Positions 17,896 through 27,647 of a stretch of 64,000 bases of DNA are shown here, in pieces. Under the pieces are notes generated by a model. That model saw nothing but the letters and a program-made list of their open reading frames with translations. It did no database searches and was not told the DNA's origin. Position numbers and translations under genes: made by a program. The stretch is from JAIOSF01 sp047159865 (lineage in GTDB: Bacteria; Campylobacterota; Campylobacteria; Campylobacterales; Arcobacteraceae): positions 1,798,001 through 1,862,000 of the forward strand of contig NZ_AP038804.1 in assembly GCF_047159865.1 (NCBI RefSeq), given 5' to 3'. Numbering within the stretch: position 1 is the first letter of the stretch; each line of letters starts with the position of its first letter.

Positions 17896-18127
17896 AATTT
17901 ATCCTTTTAAAAATATATTATAGATAAATTTAGAGATAATTGATATAAAAAATATGTTGTTAGATGAGTTTTTTGTGTTTTTAATATTTTCAATGAATAT
18001 TTATCATTTTATATTGGTATTTTTTGGCGTACCTATTTTAGAGATTAAATTTTTAAATACATCCAATCTTTATTTAAAAATTGAAAATCTACCTTTTTTA
18101 ATTTTTTATTATATCATATCAAAGTAT
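17896..18127. other. AT-rich intergenic region between gpx and aroE
   Basis: This 232-base gap holds the promoter region of the glutathione peroxidase run at its left end. Apart from a very AT-rich stretch I see no convincing gene, RNA or hairpin. Confidence 0.4.
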
Positions 18128-18919
18128 TTAACTTTCTTTCAGCCCTTGTCTCATAGCTTCAACCAACTCTTTATCAGCTTCAACGCCTGTAAACAGTTCA
18201 AATGCCAATACACCCTGATAGAGTAACATATCCTCACCATCTTTAAATGTTAGACCATTTTCTTTTGCTTTTTGTAAAAATGGTGTCATTTTACCATAGA
18301 TACAGTCTATGGCATAGTTCGAAACATTGAGTATATCTTCAAGCATCTCAAGTGAAGTAGGGTATTCATCATCTTTTAGTCCTGCGCTTGTTGAGTTGAT
18401 AACTAAATCATAATCTTCACAAATAAAATCATCCCAGCTATAAACTGTACAGTCTAAGTTTTTGAAAAATTCAAGTTTATTTTTACTTCTGTTTAAAACA
18501 GTAACTTCAATATCAGCTTGTGTTAAAGCAACGGCAATAGCTTTTGCAGTACCACCAGCACCAATTATTATAGCGTTTTTGATACCTTCAAACTCTTCTA
18601 TTGCTTTGAGGAATCCGGGCGCATCAGTGTTGTATGCAAAAACTTTTCCATCTTTGTTTATGTAAGTATTCACAGCACCGATTTTTTTAGCTATCCCTTT
18701 TACTTTATCGGCTTCTTTAAAAGCTATCTCTTTATGAGGAACTGTAATATTTGCTCCCGAAATATGTTCATTTAAAAAATGATTTTTTAAATCTTTTCCA
18801 TCTTCAATGAGTGTTTTATCGTAGTTTCCATTAAAATGGATTTGTCTAAAACCTGCATTGTGCATTTGAGGTGATTTTGAGTGGATAACTGGGTTTCCAT
18901 ATATTGTAAAATTCTTCAT
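18128..18919 (-). CDS. aroE: Shikimate dehydrogenase
   Basis: AroE reduces 3-dehydroshikimate with NADPH in aromatic amino acid synthesis. The 263-residue product has the substrate motif NPVIHSKSPQMHN, the catalytic Lys in NITVPHK, Asp in NTDAPGF, the NADP motif IIGAGGTAKA, and the C-terminal YQGVLAFELFTG. I start it at the ATG at 18919, matching the family N-terminus (KNFTIYGNP), with GGAAAG upstream; the longer frame from 18952 adds an unconserved 11 residues. The ATG shares one base with the stop of the upstream gene (TAATG). Confidence 0.95.
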   Translation of the reverse strand: MKNFTIYGNPVIHSKSPQMHNAGFRQIHFNGNYDKTLIEDGKDLKNHFLNEHISGANITVPHKEIAFKEADKVKGIAKKIGAVNTYINKDGKVFAYNTDAPGFLKAIEEFEGIKNAIIIGAGGTAKAIAVALTQADIEVTVLNRSKNKLEFFKNLDCTVYSWDDFICEDYDLVINSTSAGLKDDEYPTSLEMLEDILNVSNYAIDCIYGKMTPFLQKAKENGLTFKDGEDMLLYQGVLAFELFTGVEADKELVEAMRQGLKES

Positions 18920-19584
18920 TATCTTAACTTTCCTAGTAATAGTTGTGTCCAATTTGTATCTTTGTCTTTTGTTGCTTTTTTTTCATTCTCTTCAGTTATA
19001 GATTCCTCTTCAGTTTTTTCTGCCGTTATTTTAGGTTCTTGATAAACCTCTTCCTCTATAGTTTTTAAAGTCTCATCCTCTGATATATCTGTATCTTTTG
19101 TTGAAGGTTCTTGTTTTTTTGAAATAGTAGATTGTTTATCCCCATTTAAACTTGAAATCAATTCATCTCTATACATCATAACAAATTTTTGAAAAATATT
19201 AAACTCGACATATTTTTCGTATTTTCCAGGGTATTTGAGATATTTGTCTTTTAATAAATTGTCATACAAAATTGTTATATTGTACTCTTCATTATAGTAT
19301 TGGGCTAATATATTTGCATCTCTTACAAGTATATTTAACGATACAAATTCTTTGTATTCATCAGGAAAAACTTTTGTGAGTATTCTTGTATAGTTTCTTT
19401 TTTGAAACTCTAAATCTTCTAGTTCTTTTAATAGATCTATTTGTGTTTGTAATGGAATGAGATCTTCTAGCCAACCTAAAATAAGCTCTTTGTTTTTATT
19501 TACTGTTGCTTCAAATGAACCTTTTCCTGTATATGAAAAGGTATTGTTTTTTATTTGGTTACTTATAATTGAGAGTTTTTTCAT
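18919..19584 (-). CDS. Hypothetical protein upstream of aroE
   Basis: I do not recognise this 221-residue protein. Residues 1-150 look globular and helical, with many Tyr, Leu and Lys residues and no membrane segment. Residues 150-210 form a low-complexity acidic stretch rich in Glu, Thr and Lys, and the last residues (TNWTQLLLGKLR) look like a short amphipathic peptide. It is translationally coupled to aroE (TAATG) and shares a 92-base divergent promoter region with dbpA. Confidence 0.7.
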   Translation of the reverse strand: MKKLSIISNQIKNNTFSYTGKGSFEATVNKNKELILGWLEDLIPLQTQIDLLKELEDLEFQKRNYTRILTKVFPDEYKEFVSLNILVRDANILAQYYNEEYNITILYDNLLKDKYLKYPGKYEKYVEFNIFQKFVMMYRDELISSLNGDKQSTISKKQEPSTKDTDISEDETLKTIEEEVYQEPKITAEKTEEESITEENEKKATKDKDTNWTQLLLGKLR

Positions 19585-19676
19585 ACGAAACCTTATTTTG
19601 AAATTGGATTATTATACATTATATTTCTTTAATTATTCTCATATAAAATTTAATAATTCTTTAGATATAATGAACT

Positions 19677-21047
19677 ATGAATAAAAATAAATTTAACACA
19701 CTGAAACTTTCAGAAAAAAATATACAAAATCTTAGCTCGTTGGGTTTTCATGAAATGACACCTATTCAAGAAAAAAGTCTTCCTTATATTTTAGAACATA
19801 AAGATGTAATAGCTAAAGCAAAAACAGGAAGTGGAAAAACAGTTTCTTTTGGACTTGGAGTTTTAAATAATTTAAATACTGCCCAATTTAGAATACAATC
19901 TTTGATATTGTGTCCTACAAGAGAACTAGCAGGTCAAGTAGCAAAAACACTTAAAGATCTAGCACGATTTGAACACAATATAAAAATATTGACCTTAACA
20001 GGAGGAGTACCTCATAAACCACAAGTGCATTCACTTTCGCATCAAGCACATATTTTAGTAGGAACTCCTGGGAGGATTTTAAAACATCTTAAAGAAGAAA
20101 ACTTTTCAGCAAATGAAATCAATACTTTAGTTTTAGATGAAGCTGATAGAATGCTAGATATGGGATTTAGTGAAGATATACATGAAATCATAGAGTATCT
20201 TCCAAAAAAACGACAAACTATGCTTTTTTCAGCTACTTACCCATCAACTATAGAAACTCTCTCTCGTACAATTTTACAAGATCCTATGACTGTAGAAGTT
20301 GAATCAACACACAATGAAGATATCATAACACAAAAATTTTATGAAGTTGAACCACATCAAAAAACAAGCTTAGTGTTAAAAGTGTTTCAAGAGACACATA
20401 AAAGTGTTATTATATTTTGTAATACAAAAGTGCAATGTGACGAACTAGCAGATTCTTTAGATGCTTTTGATATAGAACCTTTAGTTTTACATAGTGACTT
20501 AGATCAAAAAGATAGAGATGAAACTCTGATTTTATTTTCAAATAAAAGTTATCCTGTACTTATTGCTACAGATGTTGCTTCAAGAGGGCTAGATATTGAA
20601 GATGTAGATTTGGTTATCAACTATGATTTACCATTTGATTTTGAAGTATATACACATAGAATAGGGCGAACAGCACGAGCTGGAAAAAATGGTCTTGCTG
20701 TAAGTTTTATAGATGATAAGAACCATTTTGAAGATTTAAAAGATTTTTTTGATAAAGAGTATGAACTTTTAAATATCTCCCAGATTCAAAATAATGAAGA
20801 TGTAAGATTAGGCTATGAGTTCTCAACTTTATATATAAATGGTGGAAAAAGACATAAGCTAAGAGCTGGAGATATCTTAGGAGCACTAACAGCTGGAATT
20901 GGGCTAGATAAAAATGATATAGGAAAGATTAATATTCTTCCAACTTGCTCTTATGTTGCAATAAAAAATAGTATGTACAAAAAAGCATACGAAGGTTTAA
21001 ATACAAATAAAATGAAAAATAAATATTACAAAGTCTATAAAAGATAG
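19677..21047 (+). CDS. dbpA: DEAD-box RNA helicase, DbpA type
   Basis: The 456-residue protein has the helicase core motifs AKTGSGKT, PTRELAGQ, TPGRIL, DEADRMLDMGF, SATYPS, ATDVASRGLDIE and HRIGRTARAG. Its C-terminal 75 residues (LYINGGKRHKLRAGDILGALTAG...GKINILPTCSYVAI) match the DbpA RNA-binding domain. In E. coli that domain targets hairpin 92 of 23S rRNA during large-subunit assembly. It differs in this way from the second helicase at 11732. Confidence 0.92.
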   Translation: MNKNKFNTLKLSEKNIQNLSSLGFHEMTPIQEKSLPYILEHKDVIAKAKTGSGKTVSFGLGVLNNLNTAQFRIQSLILCPTRELAGQVAKTLKDLARFEHNIKILTLTGGVPHKPQVHSLSHQAHILVGTPGRILKHLKEENFSANEINTLVLDEADRMLDMGFSEDIHEIIEYLPKKRQTMLFSATYPSTIETLSRTILQDPMTVEVESTHNEDIITQKFYEVEPHQKTSLVLKVFQETHKSVIIFCNTKVQCDELADSLDAFDIEPLVLHSDLDQKDRDETLILFSNKSYPVLIATDVASRGLDIEDVDLVINYDLPFDFEVYTHRIGRTARAGKNGLAVSFIDDKNHFEDLKDFFDKEYELLNISQIQNNEDVRLGYEFSTLYINGGKRHKLRAGDILGALTAGIGLDKNDIGKINILPTCSYVAIKNSMYKKAYEGLNTNKMKNKYYKVYKR

Positions 21048-21052
21048 ACTTT
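21030..21052. terminator. Terminator after dbpA
   Basis: A perfect 9-base inverted repeat (AAAGTCTAT and ATAGACTTT, 5-base loop) spans the dbpA stop codon; the convergent FIST kinase gene ends at 21066. Confidence 0.5.
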
Positions 21053-21065
21053 ATAGTTTAAAGGC

Positions 21066-23066
21066 TTAGTTCGGAATAGTTATGGTAAATGTTACTTTAT
21101 CATTGTCAATATTTTGAACATCAAGTTTTCCAAAAACTTTTGTTTCCATAATACTTCTTGACATATGAAGTCCAATGCCTGTACCATCTTTTTTTTGTTT
21201 GGTTGTAAAGTTTTTATCAAATATTTTTGGTAGAATTTCTTGAGGAATTCCCCCTCCATTATCTGTAATTGTAATAATATGATTTGTTTTTATTTGACAT
21301 GCTTTTATTGTAATTGTTGGATTTTGGATATTTTTATATTCTAAAACATCTAAAGCATTTTTGAGAATATTTAAAATAACTTGCATCATTAAACTCACAG
21401 GGATAGAGATCGCTTGATTTTCATCAATATCAACATTAACTGTAACTTGATTTTCTTTAATGATAGGTTTTATGACTGTTAATGATTTATTGATTAGGTC
21501 ATCAATCGTTATATCTTTATGTTTATCATTTGATTTAAAAAGATCTCTAAAGTCTTCAATGGTAGTGTTTATATGATCGGTATAAGATAAAATATTTTCA
21601 ATATTTTCATCTAAAAGTTCATCTGTTAAAATTCCAGCTTCTTTGTATACTTGAACGGATGAAAGTGTTGAAGTAATAGCACTTATTGGCTGTCTCCACT
21701 GATGTAAAATCATCTCCAAAATACTTCCTAGTTGTGCTTGCGTATGCAAAAGATTTAGCATATTATCTTTTTCTTCATTTAGAGTAATCTCTTTTTTGAC
21801 TCTTAAATGAAGATTGTCATTTAAATCTTCGAGTTCTTTAGTTGTTCTTTTTATTAGTGTTGATAATGCTTGTGTTCTATGTAGCGCTAAATCATTAGAG
21901 TCATTTCGGTTAAATATATTTGGTGTTATTTTTTCTATTTTTTTTGTATTTTCTGAGATCGCTAAGATTGTCATAGACTGATTGAGAAGTTTTGCTTGAT
22001 CTTCATCTTTATCAAGATTATTAAAAAATTCACCATATGCAAAAAAACCACTTATAGGAGCAATCTCTTTAAGTGGTAATATTTCAAAATTTATATCCTC
22101 TTTTAGTAGTCCTTTTCGTGCCATACAAGAATAGATAAAAATTGATTCTATTGGGGACTTGATGATATTTTTTATATTATCTAAACCTTTTTTGATGATA
22201 AGTTGAACATCTCCATGTCCTAGTTGAACTTCGCTTCCCTCTTGAACATTTCCTGCAAAACTTAAACTTCCATCATCGTGTTTTATCAAAGCTGCTCGAG
22301 CAATATTCACTCCATCAATATTGCTTACAAGAGGAAATTCTACTCCAATAGCAGGCAACAGTTTATCAATATCTTCCCCTAAATAATGTTTATAAAAATC
22401 AACAGCCGTTTTTCCTGAGATTTGGTATACTCTATTTTTTATTGATTTGTCTATTCGATGTTTTTTCCCTACAGTTTCCCAATTGAAACTGTATTCTGTA
22501 TGTATATTTAAGTTTTCATTATAAAAAGCAGCTGCAACAGCGCCATTGTTGGTAATTTGTGTTTCATTAAACACTAAAGTGTTTTCAAATTTTGAGTAGT
22601 CACCAGCCATCCCACCTGAAACAACTATTTTATTGTTTACTGAGGCAATGCCCTTTAAGTATTCTTCCCCATTTGTATTTAATCCATCTGTAAAAGTAAC
22701 TAGCAGTTTTAAACTTTTCTGTTGATCGAGAGTTTCTATAAGCTCTTTTCCATTATCAAAACTATTTGTTTTAGTAGAAACAAGTGTTGTAACAATTTTT
22801 GTTTGCTCAAACACAGAAATAGATATAACTGTTGAATGGGTTAATGAACCATTCATAGAAATCTCTCCATTTGTTGTTGTTCCAATGATTTTTGCATTTG
22901 GAAGTATTGATAATAATTCATCTCGTAAGTAAAGTATATATTCTTTATTATTTACACTTGTAAAAATTTGAACTAATAAATCGCTATTGTAATTAGTAAT
23001 GTAATTATCTTTTATAAAAGTTTCTAAAAGCTCTTTTGAACTGTATTCATGTGTAAATGTTTTCAT
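21066..23066 (-). CDS. FIST-domain sensor histidine kinase
   Basis: The 666-residue protein has no membrane segment. Residues about 30-215 form a FIST N domain (LLVTFTDGLNTNGEEYLKGI, VSGGMAGDYSKFENTLVF) and about 220-370 a FIST C domain (YSCMARKGLL, GFFAYGEF). FIST domains are predicted sensors of small ligands such as amino acids. A coiled coil leads to the H-box LHQWRQPISAI (near residue 455) and an HATPase domain with NILKNALDVL, ITDNGGGI and GTGIGLHMS. There is no adjacent receiver, so its partner is elsewhere. Confidence 0.9.
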   Translation of the reverse strand: MKTFTHEYSSKELLETFIKDNYITNYNSDLLVQIFTSVNNKEYILYLRDELLSILPNAKIIGTTTNGEISMNGSLTHSTVISISVFEQTKIVTTLVSTKTNSFDNGKELIETLDQQKSLKLLVTFTDGLNTNGEEYLKGIASVNNKIVVSGGMAGDYSKFENTLVFNETQITNNGAVAAAFYNENLNIHTEYSFNWETVGKKHRIDKSIKNRVYQISGKTAVDFYKHYLGEDIDKLLPAIGVEFPLVSNIDGVNIARAALIKHDDGSLSFAGNVQEGSEVQLGHGDVQLIIKKGLDNIKNIIKSPIESIFIYSCMARKGLLKEDINFEILPLKEIAPISGFFAYGEFFNNLDKDEDQAKLLNQSMTILAISENTKKIEKITPNIFNRNDSNDLALHRTQALSTLIKRTTKELEDLNDNLHLRVKKEITLNEEKDNMLNLLHTQAQLGSILEMILHQWRQPISAITSTLSSVQVYKEAGILTDELLDENIENILSYTDHINTTIEDFRDLFKSNDKHKDITIDDLINKSLTVIKPIIKENQVTVNVDIDENQAISIPVSLMMQVILNILKNALDVLEYKNIQNPTITIKACQIKTNHIITITDNGGGIPQEILPKIFDKNFTTKQKKDGTGIGLHMSRSIMETKVFGKLDVQNIDNDKVTFTITIPN

Positions 23067-23115
23067 AGATAGATTCTATTGAATTTACACTTAGTTTTCT
23101 GTAAAAAAAAGAGAT

Positions 23116-24960
23116 TTAGTATAAAGTATCCATATCAATAGATGCAATAGGGGTTTTGATACTATGTAAAGCACTTAAAATTTTCTTGATATCACTTGAT
23201 CGTAAAAGCATCTCGTATCTATAACTATTTGATATTTTAAAAATATTACTCTCTCCAAAACCTATCAAATCAACCCCTTGTAGGTTTTTAAATAAGTAAA
23301 GACACTTCTCTAGTTCTTTTTTTGCAATGGAAGCATTTTGGTGACTAAAAATAATTCTAGCCATACGAAAAAAAGGGGGATATAAATCAACTCTTTGTTT
23401 TAATTCATCTTTTAAGAAATCTTCATAATCGGCAACTTCTAAATAGTTATGAAAAAAGTCTTCATTTTTAGTTTGTACAAGAACCTCTCCAAACCCTTTC
23501 CTTCCACTTCTTCCCGCTATTTGAATAAGTAAAGAGAGTGCTTTTTCACGAACTTTATAACTAGTCATATTTAAAATAGAATCTATACCTAAAACTACAG
23601 CTAATGTTACATTGTGATAGTCATGTCCTTTTGATAACATCTGTGTACCAACCAAAATATCTATCTTATTTTCATTGAAGTTTTTGAGTGTTTTTTTAAG
23701 TGCAGTATTTGTCTTGATACTATCTCGATCGAATTTTTCAACAACTTTATTCGGAAATATATTTTGTAGTTGTTCATACACTTCAGCTGTTCCCAAACGA
23801 AAACTCTCAATTTCACCAGTTGTGCAAGATGGACAGTTTTTAGGTATGGCTTGGGTGTAGTTACAGTAGTGACATTCTAAAGCATTATTATTTTTATGTA
23901 AACTCAGACTTACAGAACAAAATGGACACTCAACAGCGGTACCACACTCTTTACATATCTGGTATTTAAAATTCGCACGAGTTGGCAAAAACACTATCAC
24001 TTGTTTGTTTTGTTCAATTGTATTTTTTATTTTTTCTAAAATAGTATTATCTAATGCAAGAGTTGAATTTAAAAAGCTAATTTTTTTTTCCGATTTAAAA
24101 AAAGTCTCTTTGAGTCTAAAATAAGGGATCTTATAAAAGCTACTTAAGCTAGGTGTTGCACTTCCTAAAACAACTTGAATATCATGTTTTTTACCTAAAA
24201 AAATAGCTAAGTCTTTGACATGAACTCTTGGTTTATTGTCCGCTTTGTATGATTCGTCATGTTCTTCATCAACAATGATCAGTCCTAATTTTTCATAAGG
24301 TAAAAACAATGCAGATCTAGCACCTGCAATAATTTTTATTGTACCATTTAAAAGGTTTTCTATAATAAACTCTTTCTTTTTCTTCTGAATTTTAGAATGC
24401 CAAATTGCTATTTTCTCACCAAAAACTTTTGTGAGTCGTTGTTCCATTTGTGGACTTAATGAAATCTCTGGCAGGAGTAAAAGTGCTTGTTTATCTTGGT
24501 ATAATATATTTTCAATTGTTTTGATATATATCTCTGTTTTACCACTTCCTGTATTTGCAAAAAGTAAGCTTGTTTGATTTTTTTGTAAAAAGTTATATGC
24601 TTTTTGTTGATTTTGTGAGAGTTCAATATCACAACTCATTTCAGATTTTGTATCATTTTTCACCACATTATAAAATGGGGTATAAACACTTAATGCCTCA
24701 CCTAAACTACATACATAATATTTTGATATGAAATTTGCTGTTTCTAGCATTTTATCATCATAAAACATTTCGGTACTTTTTTGGATATTGATACATTTAA
24801 AAGTAGGTTTTTCTACTTTTTTAATGATCACAGCTTTTAGTGGTTTTTTCCGTTGCTGTAGTGATACCTCTACTAAAGTTCCTATATCTATAGTTGTTTC
24901 ACTTTGATAAGTCAAATTTTCCAAAGGGGTATTTAAAAGTGCAACTTCGTAAAAGTTCAT
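23116..24960 (-). CDS. priA: Primosomal protein N' (replication restart helicase)
   Basis: PriA recognises stalled forks and reloads the replisome. The 614-residue protein has Walker A (LLFANTGSGKTEIY), the DEEH box (IIVDEEHDESYK), GSATPSL, and the zinc-binding insert with paired cysteines (CKECG, CPFC, CHYC, CPSC), then the C-terminal helicase motifs LVGTQMLSKGHDY and QIAGRSGRKGFG. The length is shorter than E. coli PriA (732) but usual for Campylobacterota. Its ATG shares one base with the stop of the pseudopilin gene. Confidence 0.95.
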   Translation of the reverse strand: MNFYEVALLNTPLENLTYQSETTIDIGTLVEVSLQQRKKPLKAVIIKKVEKPTFKCINIQKSTEMFYDDKMLETANFISKYYVCSLGEALSVYTPFYNVVKNDTKSEMSCDIELSQNQQKAYNFLQKNQTSLLFANTGSGKTEIYIKTIENILYQDKQALLLLPEISLSPQMEQRLTKVFGEKIAIWHSKIQKKKKEFIIENLLNGTIKIIAGARSALFLPYEKLGLIIVDEEHDESYKADNKPRVHVKDLAIFLGKKHDIQVVLGSATPSLSSFYKIPYFRLKETFFKSEKKISFLNSTLALDNTILEKIKNTIEQNKQVIVFLPTRANFKYQICKECGTAVECPFCSVSLSLHKNNNALECHYCNYTQAIPKNCPSCTTGEIESFRLGTAEVYEQLQNIFPNKVVEKFDRDSIKTNTALKKTLKNFNENKIDILVGTQMLSKGHDYHNVTLAVVLGIDSILNMTSYKVREKALSLLIQIAGRSGRKGFGEVLVQTKNEDFFHNYLEVADYEDFLKDELKQRVDLYPPFFRMARIIFSHQNASIAKKELEKCLYLFKNLQGVDLIGFGESNIFKISNSYRYEMLLRSSDIKKILSALHSIKTPIASIDMDTLY

Positions 24961-25385
24961 TAGAGATTGAGTTCTTTACACAATGTGTTTGTTATATCGC
25001 AGTCAAAAGTTTTTTTAATATTGTTGTACTGAAATTGAACTGCATTTTCAGTATTTAGATAAACTTGATATTGATTTGTAGAGATTTTACTCCAGTTACC
25101 TATTGTATTTTCAGATGAAGCGATGATAGGAGAATTTAAGACAATATTGAAAAGCTTTTCATTGTTATCATCAAGAGAATCTAAAGTTTCATTTTGGCTT
25201 TTGAGTATCATTTTATTTGTATATGAATTGATCCCAGCTCTTATTTGTAAAATATCTGCTTTTATCTTTGTCATATTTGTTTTCTCAAATGCTACACCAA
25301 ATTTTGAAACAGCTGTTGTGATTACAACAGCTATAATAAGTATAACAAAAATAATCTCTATTAAACTAAAGCCTTTTTTATCCAT
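24960..25385 (-). CDS. Type II/IV pseudopilin-like protein with prepilin cleavage motif
   Basis: The 141-residue protein begins with a class III signal, KKGFSLIEIIFVILIIAVVITTAVSKFG: a G-F prepilin peptidase site with Glu at +5 followed by a hydrophobic helix. The remaining globular part has two cysteines (CDITNTLC) near the end. It is a minor pilin or pseudopilin; no other pilus or secretion genes lie nearby. It overlaps ciaB by eight bases and priA by one, so the three form a tight run. Confidence 0.88.
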   Translation of the reverse strand: MDKKGFSLIEIIFVILIIAVVITTAVSKFGVAFEKTNMTKIKADILQIRAGINSYTNKMILKSQNETLDSLDDNNEKLFNIVLNSPIIASSENTIGNWSKISTNQYQVYLNTENAVQFQYNNIKKTFDCDITNTLCKELNL

Positions 25386-27261
25386 TTATATAGTTTTCTT
25401 TTTTGTCACTTGTATCTAACTCTTGTCCTATCTCTTGATATCTTTTAAAATAGTACTGGATAAAATTATCAATAGTATTATCTGTAGATGTAAATTTATT
25501 ATTCTTTTTAACAGCATAATCACTTAAAAAATCAGATGCATCTTTTTTTTCTAGATAATGCACTGCTAGTTTAGTATATGTTTTTACATACCATTGTTTC
25601 AAAGCCTCGATTGTAGTGTCACTCGTATTTATACTCAGTTTTTTAAGCTCAATATCCCATGATAAAACTTGTGTTTCAAAGAGTCCGAAAAGATGTATCA
25701 TCCCTTCACAATAATATGGTTGTACTTCATCAACTTCCATCCAACCTATAAGCCCAACTGCTCTTTTAATAGTATCAGAAATCACAAACTCTTCTAGCTC
25801 TTTTTCAGTAGCACTAGGGTCTGTAAAAAATGATACAAGTCCACCAGTTGTAGCTTTGAATTCTTCTATGTTTTTGAAGTTTGCAGTTTTATTCATCACT
25901 GTTTCTGTTTCATCATCACACCATAAAATATGACCAAATTCATGACCAATAGTTGTGATATCGTATACTTGGTGCCATTTTGCAGTGTTGTTTTCATCAA
26001 ATAAAAAGGCTCTCTCTTTACTCAAAAACTCTTGCCCAAAAATCTCTTTTGAAAGGCGTAAAAATGGTTTTGCTTTTTGGGCTTGAAGTATCTCATCACT
26101 AAAAGCAAATATTTTTTTACCAAACTCTTTTGAAACTATCTCGTCATTTGGAACAACTTGTGCTGAAAATAGTCCATTGAACTCTGCTCCAAAAAATAGA
26201 GCAGGGCGACCTAAATATAACTGCACTTTATCTAAACTTTTAAGTGAAAAATCGTAAATTTTTTGATGTTGTTCTTGATTGATATTTTTAAAAATATCTC
26301 TAAACATGATTTTTATTTTTGATACTCTTTCATTGTTGTTTTGGATTTGTGGATTTGTAAGTCTGATGTCCCACTCTAAAGCTACAGCTTTTCTAAAATG
26401 ATCTTCATAGTACTCTAGTGGATGTCCTATTTGAATAGGTGTAGATATTTTCATCCAAGTTTTATCTACTTCTGCCCATTTTGAAACTAACTTATTTGTA
26501 TCTGTTTCTGAAAAAGCTGCGATAATAGAAAGTAAGTAGTGATAGTATTCCCATTTTTGATTATAGATGTTATCTTCATGTTCGAGAAGATTTTCAACAA
26601 ACTCTTCTAGTGCATCAACTACATCTGTTACTTCTTGTTTAAAAGCTGTTAAGTAAGCACTACTTTTATACTCACCGTTTTCTTTTGTTAGAACAGAGTA
26701 ACTTCTATCAGCAATCAACCCCTCATGACCTAAATCAAAAAGATTATTGGCATCTAAAAACTCCATCACTTTTTCGTTGTCGTTATCAAATTTTTCTAAT
26801 AAATCTTTATTTACACCGTTGATAATCATTTTTGTCCAAGATGTTTGCCATTTTGACATTTGTACACCTACTTTGTATACACCTTTAAATATCTCTTGAT
26901 AAAATGGTGTTAAAAGATTATTAGAAACTATAAACTCTACTCTTTTTTCATGGATATCTAGCCAGAAATCTTTAGCGAACTGATATGCTTGCTCTTGAAG
27001 TTCGATAATTTGATTTTCATCATAGTCTAATTGTTTAAGTACTTGAACTAAACTATCATCTCTTAAATTTACAAGCCTAGTGATAAGTGCAAGTTTCATA
27101 TCATCTGATAGTTCAACTTTTAGTGCACTTGCAAACTCTTCTATGATAGTGAGTTTATCATCTTGGTTTTGCTCTAAGTATTCATATAGTTTGTTGATGT
27201 CACTTTTTTGTTCACTGATAAAATCATAAATTTTTTGTATATCGTTTGTAAAATTTTTCAT
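25378..27261 (-). CDS. ciaB: CiaB-family protein with HExxH motif
   Basis: The 627-residue protein matches in length and character the invasion protein CiaB of Campylobacter and Arcobacter. It has a zinc metallopeptidase-like motif HEFGH near residue 440 and a Glu-rich follow-up (NIEEFKATTGG) about 20 residues later, as in gluzincins. It lacks a signal peptide and membrane helices. In C. jejuni CiaB was reported as a factor needed for cell entry; the motif suggests the ancestral role is peptidase activity. Naming is from memory of the family. Confidence 0.75.
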   Translation of the reverse strand: MKNFTNDIQKIYDFISEQKSDINKLYEYLEQNQDDKLTIIEEFASALKVELSDDMKLALITRLVNLRDDSLVQVLKQLDYDENQIIELQEQAYQFAKDFWLDIHEKRVEFIVSNNLLTPFYQEIFKGVYKVGVQMSKWQTSWTKMIINGVNKDLLEKFDNDNEKVMEFLDANNLFDLGHEGLIADRSYSVLTKENGEYKSSAYLTAFKQEVTDVVDALEEFVENLLEHEDNIYNQKWEYYHYLLSIIAAFSETDTNKLVSKWAEVDKTWMKISTPIQIGHPLEYYEDHFRKAVALEWDIRLTNPQIQNNNERVSKIKIMFRDIFKNINQEQHQKIYDFSLKSLDKVQLYLGRPALFFGAEFNGLFSAQVVPNDEIVSKEFGKKIFAFSDEILQAQKAKPFLRLSKEIFGQEFLSKERAFLFDENNTAKWHQVYDITTIGHEFGHILWCDDETETVMNKTANFKNIEEFKATTGGLVSFFTDPSATEKELEEFVISDTIKRAVGLIGWMEVDEVQPYYCEGMIHLFGLFETQVLSWDIELKKLSINTSDTTIEALKQWYVKTYTKLAVHYLEKKDASDFLSDYAVKKNNKFTSTDNTIDNFIQYYFKRYQEIGQELDTSDKKENYING

Positions 27262-27383
27262 AGTTTATTTTTACCTTCTATTATTTAATATGATAGGATA
27301 ACAAAATCAACTATTAATTTTGCTGAATGTTTTCATAATTAAATTTTAAGGTTAACTTCCCTATAATTCTGCACTTCAAAAAT

Positions 27384-27458
27384 GGAGCCATAGCAAAGTG
27401 GCTAATGCATTGGATTGCAAATCCTTGATCCTCGGTTCGACTCCGAGTGGCTCCTCCA
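27384..27458 (+). tRNA. tRNA-Cys (anticodon GCA)
   Basis: The acceptor arm GGAGCCA pairs with TGGCTCC, followed by discriminator T (expected for Cys) and an encoded CCA. The anticodon loop TTGCAAA places GCA at 27417-27419, and the T-arm has GGTTCGACTCC. It stands alone between ciaB and a kinase gene. Confidence 0.96.
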
Positions 27459-27647
27459 TTTAAAACAATCAAAAGAACTTATAATCACTATTTCAGCAAG
27501 AATTTTTAAAATTAGATTTTTTAACTTTTAATACATTTTATATACAAAATTATTTTTTTAATTTAAATTATAGTTCTTGTTGCACTTATGACTTGAATGT
27601 AGGATTTTGTAAACATCTATTTATCGAATTAGTGATATACTCTTTAT

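Noticed and set aside
17954..18226. A 90-codon + strand frame between gpx and aroE
   Set aside because: It runs into aroE on the other strand, is AT-driven and has no ribosome site or homology that I recognise.
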